DNA of 64,000 bases from Scatosoma sp002474405 (GTDB lineage: Bacteria; Bacillota; Clostridia; Christensenellales; Borkfalkiaceae): the NCBI GenBank assembly GCA_937892545.1, contig CALAFO010000003.1:1-64000 (forward strand), given 5' to 3'. The notes below the pieces were generated by a model, which did no database searches, was not told the origin of the DNA, and worked only from the letters and a program-made list of their open reading frames with translations. The position numbers and the translations under genes are program-made. Position 1 is the stretch's first letter, and every line of letters starts with the position of its first letter. Of the stretch, positions 17,716 to 24,099 are shown in pieces.

Positions 17716-18399
17716 TTATCTTTTTATCGTCAGCAGCCTTTTCAGGCGTTCGTTTTCCTCTTTCAGCCGGGCGTTCTCTTCACGCAGCGCCCCCGCGATC
17801 CGTTCGTATAACAGGTTGATTTCCCGCTCCAGTCTGCGCTTTAAAAACTCCCCGCAAGGCGCCGTTTTACCGCCCGCCGCAAATTTTTTAACGCTTCCCG
17901 CAGCGCTTTTTTCCGCAGCGCCGACGGCTCCGACTTTTGACTGTCCCGCATTTTCCAGCCCCAGTTCCTTTTTTGCCCGTTCGATTTTTTCCGGCTGCTT
18001 TTTCAGTACGTTCCTGTACTTGTTCTGCAATCTCAGCCCCAGCTTCGCGTCCGCGCCCGTTACGTTCATAATCGCGCGCCGTACCGAAATTCCCTTGCTC
18101 TTTTCCGCCAGAATGCTTTTCAGCGCCTCGTCCGTCTCCTCTTCCGTAAATTCGCGGATTTTTTCCACGCTGAGTTCTTTCCCGTCCAGCAGCTTCATTA
18201 CCCGCTCGTCCGAACCGGCAGAACGCATCAGCGCGTAATAATAATTGCGCACGCTTCCCCGCGCCCTGCCGTGTTCCGCGCCGTACGAGGCAAACAACGC
18301 CGTCAGCGTTTTCCCCGATTTTTTCCCTTTCCAGATGTACTCCACCAGCGTTTTCGCTTCCTCTTCCGTATAACCGTTAATTTTTCCGCTTGCGTTCAT
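17716..18399 (-). CDS. Two-repeat RsfA/Myb-like protein with C-terminal leucine zipper
   Basis: 227 residues. Residues ~9-57 and ~83-132 are two related helical repeats. Each starts YTEEE or FTEEE, has a Leu/Ile-rich middle and ends in a basic segment (SVRNYYYAL and RLQNKYRNVL), recalling the SANT/Myb-like DNA-binding fold of the prespore regulator RsfA. A low-complexity Ala/Gly/Ser/Lys linker leads to a coiled coil (~185-224, LREENARLKEENERLKRLL) suited to dimerisation. A DNA-binding role, perhaps in sporulation, is an inference. The gene is divergent from 18536. Confidence 0.65.
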   Translation of the reverse strand: MNASGKINGYTEEEAKTLVEYIWKGKKSGKTLTALFASYGAEHGRARGSVRNYYYALMRSAGSDERVMKLLDGKELSVEKIREFTEEETDEALKSILAEKSKGISVRRAIMNVTGADAKLGLRLQNKYRNVLKKQPEKIERAKKELGLENAGQSKVGAVGAAEKSAAGSVKKFAAGGKTAPCGEFLKRRLEREINLLYERIAGALREENARLKEENERLKRLLTIKR

Positions 18400-18535
18400 G
18401 TCCTCTCCTCCGAATTTTATTCCGCGGCGGCGTTTCCCGTCCGCGCAGCCGTCGTTTCCTGCGGCGGAAAGGATTATTAACCTATTTTTTCGTTTTTATA
18501 CATATCGCAACGCAAAAACCGAATAAAATAACGGT

Positions 18536-19420
18536 ATGAAAGTACGTTTTTTATCCTCCGTTCCCTGCGCGCTCACCATCGGCGGCAAATATTACGGCGT
18601 TACCGACGGTTTCGAACGCTTTGCGGAAATCGCGCTGAAAGATAATCTCTTCGCCTGTTTTTCTCCGCAGAACGCCCTCCCCCTCGGCGTGTTTTTAAAC
18701 GAAAACCTCTTCTTCGCGCCTCCGGAGGGCGTATACGTCTGCCTCCTCCGCGACGGCGCGGCGGTGTACGCGCGCTCGTTTCCGCCCCGTCTGAGCGAAA
18801 CGAGAATCGTCGCGCAGGAACGATTCGTCGCCGACCTCATCACCGTGTTTTTTCAGGGCTCCCTCTGCATCTCGCTGGAAACGTCCGCGGGCTTTTACAT
18901 ATCGCCGTTGCCGCTCCGCTACGAAAACGCAACCATCTCGAAACACGGCGAACTGTATTTCGTCGAGGGGAAAAACGCGCTTTGTATTTTCAACGCGCGC
19001 GGTAAAAAACTGTTCGACGAAGAAGTGCTTTCCTACACCGCGGACGAAGCCACGCTGAAAGCAAGCGTAAAATTAAGCGGCGGCGCAAAACGGGTGCTGT
19101 ACGGCGAGTGGGCGCTCGCGCAAAACGAATGTTACCGCATTTCGGGTAAAATCGAAGGCACGGAAAACAGCGGACTCCTCGCTTACGATTTTTTCGAAAA
19201 CTTCCGCGTGAGGGCTGACGTATCGGCGTTTTTGTCGCGCGAACTTGCGGAAAAATCGGAAAAACTGGGGGCATACCTCGGCGAATACGCGTACGCGTTC
19301 CCCTGCGAGAACGAAAACGAGTGCGGCGTGCTGCGTAAAAAGGGCGAACGAATCTACGAAGCTGATTATTACGTAACGGAAACCTCCGGCGGCAAAATCA
19401 CCGATTTCAAAAAAATCTAA
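18536..19420 (+). CDS. Conserved-looking protein of unknown function
   Basis: 294 residues with no signal peptide or transmembrane helix, and no family I recognise. The composition alternates short hydrophobic strands, suggesting a mainly beta fold, in places like WD/TolB-type strands (GELYFVEGKNALCIFNARGKK). There is no Shine-Dalgarno sequence; a TAAAAT hexamer at 18524-18529 ends six bases before the ATG, suggesting a leaderless transcript. It is divergent from the RsfA-like gene and followed directly by a repeat. Codon usage matches the neighbourhood. Confidence 0.65.
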   Translation: MKVRFLSSVPCALTIGGKYYGVTDGFERFAEIALKDNLFACFSPQNALPLGVFLNENLFFAPPEGVYVCLLRDGAAVYARSFPPRLSETRIVAQERFVADLITVFFQGSLCISLETSAGFYISPLPLRYENATISKHGELYFVEGKNALCIFNARGKKLFDEEVLSYTADEATLKASVKLSGGAKRVLYGEWALAQNECYRISGKIEGTENSGLLAYDFFENFRVRADVSAFLSRELAEKSEKLGAYLGEYAYAFPCENENECGVLRKKGERIYEADYYVTETSGGKITDFKKI

Positions 19421-19423
19421 CCG

Positions 19424-19741
19424 CGATGAGGGGCATATCTTGCTTTCCCCTTTTGGGAATCCTTGTCGGGTTGCCGCTTGAAGGCAATCCCGGCAAGTAG
19501 AGTGGCGAGCATATGCGAGCCGAGAGAGGATTTATTAAATTCATTGCCTTCGTCAAGCTTCCCCTCTTGCCTTCGTCAAGGCTTCCCCCCGGGGGGAAGC
19601 TGTCGCTGAAAGCGACTGATGAGGGGCGCACCTTGTTTTCATTGAAATTTTTCAAACAAAGCGGCGCCTCTTGCTTTTCCTTTCGGGGAAAGTGTCTGCG
19701 TAAGCAGACGATAGAGGTCAAATGAGAATTCTTGCCGCCTC
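19424..19741 (+). repeat. Composite dispersed repeat, copies 3 and 4
   Basis: Begins with the tail of a beta part (CGATGAGGGGC, 19424-19434). A gamma part (19440-19529) follows, whose first hairpin has been enlarged by a CTTGTCGGGTTGCC/GGCAATCCCGGCAAG stem. Next come a full beta part (19577-19628; stem GTCGC-TGAAA-GCGAC) and a second gamma part (19667-19715; stem GTCTGC-GTAA-GCAGAC). It starts one base after the stop of the upstream gene and fills most of the 436-bp gap. No gene seen. Confidence 0.8.
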
Positions 19742-19763
19742 CCGCGTTCCTCTCCCCTGCGTC

Positions 19764-19798
19764 AAAAAGCCGCGCTTTCCTGCCGAAGCGCGGCTTTT
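19764..19798 (-). terminator. Terminator after the SHOCT membrane protein gene
   Basis: An 11-bp stem AAGCCGCGCTT/AAGCGCGGCTT with T-tracts on both sides, so it may work in both directions. It lies 59 bp past the stop at 19857. Confidence 0.75.
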
Positions 19799-19856
19799 CT
19801 CTATTTTCGTTTCTCTGTTTTCGTTAACAAATTTTCGCAACAGAAGCGGCAATCTC

Positions 19857-20852
19857 TCAGCCGTTCATAACGCAGCTCATCAGCGAAACTTTCTTATCGG
19901 CAAAATCCCCTGCCGAAATAATCCCGTCGTCCGCCAGCTGCTTATATCCTCTCAGCGCCGCCGTTATCGCTTCTTCCGCCTTCACCGTATCCGCATACGA
20001 GCTTTGTCTCAGCATCGCGGGCATTTCCGCATGCAGCTTCGCGTCGGAATACCGCAACAGCCGGATTTTCTTCTCGCTGTAATCGGAACTGGAAATCACC
20101 GATTCATCGCAGAGTTTTTTGTACTCCCGCAACAATCCGATCACCCGCGTTTCCGCTTCGATCCGCGCAAGCAAATCCTCGTTTTTATTCTTTCCCGCCG
20201 CCGCATACGCTTTTACGCCCGTACCGGGCACCTGCTCCGCCGATCTTTCCCGAATCGTTCCCGCGCACACGAAATACGCCACTGTTAAAACCGCCTGAAA
20301 AATCAGCGAAACGAACATATTCGTTTTAAATCCGCCCAGCACCGCCTGCACCGTCTCGTTCTTCTGCACCGAAGAGTAAATATCTTTCAGCTGCGATTTC
20401 ACCACGCTCACGAACACAATCGAAACCACGGTATACGCCAGCGCCAGCGAAACGGAAACAATCACAAACGTCGTTCCCACTCTCCGGCATGTCTTTTTCG
20501 AAAAGCAGAAAATCGAAATCACCGTAAGCACGCATCCCACCACCGCGGCAGCCAGCGTCAGCACCGAAAAGATGCCGGAAATCACTTCCAGCGCCGTAAA
20601 ATCCGCCTCGTACTTCATCTCGGTGTACATTTCGGTAATCAGCGTTTTCAGCACCGCGGGCAGTTCGAACGACAGCATGTCGTACCCGTTCGCAAACAAT
20701 TTCACGTCTTTGATTTTCAGCCCCGCTTCCAGCTCCATGTTGAAGCCTACGTCCAGCTTGATCACCGAACACAACATTCCTGCGAAAAGCAGCGCGCTCG
20801 CCAGAAACGCTATCGAAGCAAGCACGATTTTCTTTGCGGACATCTCTTTCAT
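19857..20852 (-). CDS. Four-helix membrane protein with tandem SHOCT-like motifs
   Basis: 331 residues. Helices lie near 8-30, 88-117, 126-151 and 178-199. The loop between helices 1 and 2 is external and includes LDVGFNMELEAG. The cytoplasmic tail has two short motifs of SHOCT type: residues 239-267 (LLREYKKLCDESVISSSDY...KKIRLL) and 299-326 (ALRGYKQLADDGIISAGDF...KKVSLM). SHOCT modules often sit at membrane-protein ends and may mediate oligomerisation. GGAGGAAGG precedes the ATG. It is monocistronic, with promoter and terminator visible. No function assigned. Confidence 0.7.
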   Translation of the reverse strand: MKEMSAKKIVLASIAFLASALLFAGMLCSVIKLDVGFNMELEAGLKIKDVKLFANGYDMLSFELPAVLKTLITEMYTEMKYEADFTALEVISGIFSVLTLAAAVVGCVLTVISIFCFSKKTCRRVGTTFVIVSVSLALAYTVVSIVFVSVVKSQLKDIYSSVQKNETVQAVLGGFKTNMFVSLIFQAVLTVAYFVCAGTIRERSAEQVPGTGVKAYAAAGKNKNEDLLARIEAETRVIGLLREYKKLCDESVISSSDYSEKKIRLLRYSDAKLHAEMPAMLRQSSYADTVKAEEAITAALRGYKQLADDGIISAGDFADKKVSLMSCVMNG

Positions 20853-20884
20853 TTTCCTTCCTCCGTAATAAAGTTTGTACTTCC

Positions 20885-20914
20885 ATTATACTTCGCCGCC
20901 CGCCGCGCCGTCAA
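20885..20914 (-). promoter_or_regulatory. Promoter of the SHOCT membrane protein gene
   Basis: Minus strand TTGACG (20909-20914), 18 bp of very GC-rich spacer, TATAAT (20885-20890); 32 bp from the start codon. Confidence 0.75.
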
Positions 20915-20989
20915 GTCTTTTTTTAACATAATTTTAACGTTTTTTCCGTTTTTATCACAAAACCCTCGTTTTTTATTTTTCGCCCGCAA

Positions 20990-21024
20990 AAAATTAAACG
21001 CCCCCGCGCAAACGGAAGCGTTTT
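20990..21024 (-). terminator. Terminator after the cyclophilin-like lipoprotein gene
   Basis: Minus-strand hairpin AACGC-tt-CCG...CGG-gg-GCGTT with an internal mismatch, followed by TAATTTTTTG, about 20 bp past the stop at 21045. Confidence 0.55.
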
Positions 21025-21044
21025 CTTTCGATTTTTTTCTCGAA

Positions 21045-21896
21045 TCAATATTTCTTGATTTTTACGGACTTGATTACAATCGCCTTCTTGGGCACCTTCG
21101 CCGTAACCGTCGAAGAAGTCTCAAACGGATCGCCCGCGTTCGCCGTCAGCTTCTTTTCTTCCGTGAAGCCGTCGTCGCCGTACGTGTCCGAAGAATAATC
21201 CGAAACGGCTTTCAACAGCTCGGCGAATGTATCGCGGCTCTTCTCTTCCAGCCGCGCGAACGTGCAGTAATTGTCGCTCGCCGCCGAATCCGACGAAGAC
21301 GTGTAGAAGTAAAACAGCGAAGTGGCGCTGTTATATTCGTACGGCTTGTAGCTCTGCCCGTTGCCGTCGAAGCGGTCCACATACACCGAATCTTCCGCGT
21401 CTTTCGAAGTATAGAACATCGAAAGCGAACCGTACGTCTGCTTCCAGGCGCCCGTGCCTTCCACCTTGTAATTGTTCTTCGAAAATTCCCCGTACACTGT
21501 GCCCGTCGGGTTTTCCTTATTCGGAGAAGCCCACACCGTCTGCGTCAGCGAAAAGTTTTTCACCGCGGCGAAATAATCGATTTCTTCCAGCTGCGTATCG
21601 TCGTCGCCTTCCGCCACCTTGTAACCGCCCGCAATCCACTTCGAAGATTCGTAGCTGTGCACGCAAAGCCCGTCGTAAAAATTATTGTCCGCCAGCTCGA
21701 TGAAATGCCGCACCGTCGCGGGGGCAAGCTTTCTCGCCAGTTCGTATTTCAGCGTGTACTCGGTATCGTTGAAGCTCACCGTAATTTCCGCCTTCGGGTA
21801 CGAAGTTTCGCACGAAGCGAACGTAAAAAGCGTCGTCGCCGCAGCAGCCGTCAGACAAGCCGCCACCGTAAATTTTTTGAAAATATTCTTTTTCAC
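21045..21896 (-). CDS. Lipoprotein with degenerate cyclophilin-type PPIase domain
   Basis: 283 residues. A type II signal peptide ends in FAS-C (Cys29). Residues ~36-92 resemble the cyclophilin core (AEITVSFN...LAPATVRHFIELADNNFYDGL), but the FHRV active-site segment is VHSY: the catalytic Arg is Ser81. Downstream sequence is longer and Ser/Tyr/Asp-rich compared with standard PpiB. This suggests a surface lipoprotein that has lost isomerase activity. GTG at 21896 is chosen because AAGGAG lies nine bases upstream; the longer frame is Arg-rich and unlikely. Confidence 0.75.
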   Translation of the reverse strand: MKKNIFKKFTVAACLTAAAATTLFTFASCETSYPKAEITVSFNDTEYTLKYELARKLAPATVRHFIELADNNFYDGLCVHSYESSKWIAGGYKVAEGDDDTQLEEIDYFAAVKNFSLTQTVWASPNKENPTGTVYGEFSKNNYKVEGTGAWKQTYGSLSMFYTSKDAEDSVYVDRFDGNGQSYKPYEYNSATSLFYFYTSSSDSAASDNYCTFARLEEKSRDTFAELLKAVSDYSSDTYGDDGFTEEKKLTANAGDPFETSSTVTAKVPKKAIVIKSVKIKKY

Positions 21897-21990
21897 CGTT
21901 CTTTCTCTCCTTAAAAAAGTTGAAAGGCACTTTTCCCTGCCGCGCCCGCGCATGTCGCTTCCGCGCCTCGCCCGCATAAAGTACGCTTTT

Positions 21991-22020
21991 ATTTTAAACT
22001 TTCTCTCCCCGCTCTGTCAA
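21991..22020 (-). promoter_or_regulatory. Promoter of the cyclophilin-like lipoprotein gene
   Basis: Minus strand TTGACA (22015-22020), 18 bp, TAAAAT (21991-21996), giving a ~90-nt leader. Confidence 0.65.
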
Positions 22021-22057
22021 GCGGTTTTCCCCCGATTTTTCGCTTTTTCGCTAAGTT

Positions 22058-22275
22058 TTATGCTTTTTTCACCGTTTCCGCGCAAATCTCCGCCGTCTCC
22101 GCCCCGTTTTCTCCGATTCGGAACGTCTCCGCGCCCTCTCCGCCGCCCGTTAAAAAAGCATACGCCCCGTGCACGGCAAAAACGTCCACGCACGCATAAG
22201 CCGTCCGCTCGTACGGAACGATTCGCTCCGCCGCAGAATCGCCGCCGCGCTTCTCAGCTGTCCGCGATGTATTTT
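22058..22275 (-). other. Coding-like open frame overlapping the end of the radical SAM gene
   Basis: A minus-strand frame, +1 relative to the radical SAM gene, stays open from its last codons to a TAA at 22058-22060. It has local codon composition and a plausible product including VDVFAVHGAYAFLTGGGEGAE. No ATG or ribosome site is present; the first GTG (22189) would give 43 residues. It may be a small gene, a decayed remnant, or a C-terminal extension separated by a frameshift. The rest of 21897-22253 holds only the promoter of the lipoprotein gene. Confidence 0.3.
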
Positions 22276-23147
22276 CTCACGTACAGCGGCACGCCCTCGC
22301 TTTCCGCCAGCCTGCGGCAGGAATCCACCGCCTCCGCGCCGATGCAGTCCACCACCGAAAACCGGCACGCCACGCCGTTTTTCACGCACGACTTCGCGAA
22401 TTCCACCAGCGCGGGAAACGCGTCGAGGCGGTACTGCGAATGGCAGATTTTCTGATAACTCTCCGCGTCCGGCGCGTTCAGAGAAACGTTCACCAGATCG
22501 ATTTTCCCCTTCAGATCGGGCACGATATCGCGCTTGTTAATCAGATTGCCCTGCCCGTTCGTGTTCAGCCGCGTTTTCAGCCCGCGCGAATGCGCGTATT
22601 CCGCAATCGCCGTCATCTCGTCCATTTTGTAGGTCGGCTCGCCGAATCCGCAGAACACCAGCTCTTTGTACGCGGAAACGTCTTTCTTTTCCAGCTCCGC
22701 AATCACCTTTTCCGCCGTCGGGTCGCCGTGCCTGATCCACAGATAATTCCCGTAATAGCTCGCGCGTTCGTTTCTCACGCAGAATTCGCACCCGTTGGAG
22801 CACTTGTTCGTCAGGTTGATATATATGTTCCCGTCCAGTTCGTACACATACGTATCCTTGCGCCCGTCGTCCGCGCGGTTCTTTCCGCCGTTGTTCCCGT
22901 TGGCGTTTCTGTTCTTGTTCGCGTTGTTCGCGGGGTTCATGCCGCGGTTCTTCGGCTTGTTCCTGCCCACGCCGTTGCCGCCCGCCGCGTTCTGCGGCTT
23001 ATTCTGCTGCCGCTGCCCGTTCTGTCCGTTCTGCTGCGCCGTTTTTCCGCCGTTCGCGCCGCCGTTTCCCGCGGCGCCGTTGCTGCCCGCCGCGCCCGCG
23101 TTGTTCCCGTAAAATTTACGGCGCTTGTTATTATTATTGTTGCCCAT
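22254..23147 (-). CDS. TatD-associated radical SAM protein with Asn/Gly-rich N-terminal tail
   Basis: 297 residues. Residues ~1-97 are low complexity, dominated by Asn, Gly, Lys, Ala and Gln. The catalytic part begins near residue 100; NLTNKCSNGCEFCVRN gives radical SAM cysteines at 116, 120 and 123, and the GFGEPTYK and LNTNG segments follow. The ~200-residue core and its place next to tatD fit the TatD-linked radical SAM family (TIGR04038), of unknown reaction. The tail is not part of that family's core. It lies 21 bp after tatD, so it is likely co-transcribed. Confidence 0.85.
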   Translation of the reverse strand: MGNNNNNKRRKFYGNNAGAAGSNGAAGNGGANGGKTAQQNGQNGQRQQNKPQNAAGGNGVGRNKPKNRGMNPANNANKNRNANGNNGGKNRADDGRKDTYVYELDGNIYINLTNKCSNGCEFCVRNERASYYGNYLWIRHGDPTAEKVIAELEKKDVSAYKELVFCGFGEPTYKMDEMTAIAEYAHSRGLKTRLNTNGQGNLINKRDIVPDLKGKIDLVNVSLNAPDAESYQKICHSQYRLDAFPALVEFAKSCVKNGVACRFSVVDCIGAEAVDSCRRLAESEGVPLYVRKYIADS

Positions 23148-23168
23148 ACAAAAATCTCCTTGAATCGT

Positions 23169-24008
23169 TCAGGGTTCGCTAAGCGTTTCTTCCGCCCGCA
23201 AACAAAACAGCCGTTCCGCGTTCCGCCGCACGCCCGCGCAAAAATCTTCCACGGTTTCGCCGCGCAGCTCCGCCAGAACTTCCGCCACCCGCGCCACGTT
23301 CGCGGGAATGTTCGGAAACGTTCCCCGCAGCGGTTCGGGCGCCAGATACGGACTGTCCGTCTCCGTTAAAATCCTGTCTCCCGGCACGGCGAGCGCCGCC
23401 TTTTTCACCTTCTGCGCGTTTTTGAAAGTAACCACGCCGCCGAACGAGAAATACCCGCCCAGCTCCGCATACTCCGCCGCCGCTTCCGCCGAATACGAAT
23501 AGCAGTGCATCAGAAAGCCGTTCCGTAACAGCTTCCGGTTCTCCCGCAGAATTTCCAGCGTATCCGCGCAGGCGTCGCGGCTGTGTATCACCGCGGGCAG
23601 ATTCGCTTCGTCCGCCATTTGCAGCTGCCGCACAAACGTTTCGCGCTGAAACTCTCTCGTCGGGTTATCTTCGAAGTGATAATCCAGCCCGATTTCTCCC
23701 AGCGCCACGCACTTCTTCTCTTTCAGCAGCCCGCGCACCGTTTCCAGCGCGCGCATATATCCCGCCTCGTCCGTTTCGAACGGTTTTATTTCTTCCGGCT
23801 GCAGCCCCGCGCAGAAATACACGCCGCGATGCCGCGCGGAAAGCTTCGCCGCCGCCGCGGAAGAAGCCTCGTCGAACCCGCTTACGATCAGCGTATCCGC
23901 GCCCGCGTTCTTCGCGGCGGCAATCGCCGCCTCTATGCCGCCCGCCGCGGCGTATTCCGCCTCGCTCGTCAGATGGCAGTGCACGTCGATATAACCCGTT
24001 TTGTTCAT
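23169..24008 (-). CDS. tatD: TatD family metal-dependent hydrolase
   Basis: 279-residue TIM-barrel hydrolase, likely a DNase-type phosphodiesterase. Metal ligands are in YIDVHCHLTS near residue 8, LGEIGLDYHF near residue 100 (Glu), a His near IHSRDA and ETDSPYLAPEP near residue 215. Length is slightly above the usual 255-265. It sits between metG and the radical SAM gene; metG-tatD is a common Gram-positive pairing. Confidence 0.92.
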   Translation of the reverse strand: MNKTGYIDVHCHLTSEAEYAAAGGIEAAIAAAKNAGADTLIVSGFDEASSAAAAKLSARHRGVYFCAGLQPEEIKPFETDEAGYMRALETVRGLLKEKKCVALGEIGLDYHFEDNPTREFQRETFVRQLQMADEANLPAVIHSRDACADTLEILRENRKLLRNGFLMHCYSYSAEAAAEYAELGGYFSFGGVVTFKNAQKVKKAALAVPGDRILTETDSPYLAPEPLRGTFPNIPANVARVAEVLAELRGETVEDFCAGVRRNAERLFCLRAEETLSEP

Positions 24009-24099
24009 GCCGTTTGACGCCTCCCGTTCCGCCGTTCTTCTTCGCCGCCGCGCTTTACAAAACGCCGCGGCGCCTTTCTTTACGCAATTTTCCGCAAGC

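Noticed and set aside
22850..23147. Repetitive codons at the start of the radical SAM gene as a CRISPR-like or tandem repeat
   Set aside because: There is no regular repeat unit or spacer; it is Asn/Gly-rich low-complexity coding sequence in frame with the gene. No CRISPR array or cas gene was seen anywhere in the window.
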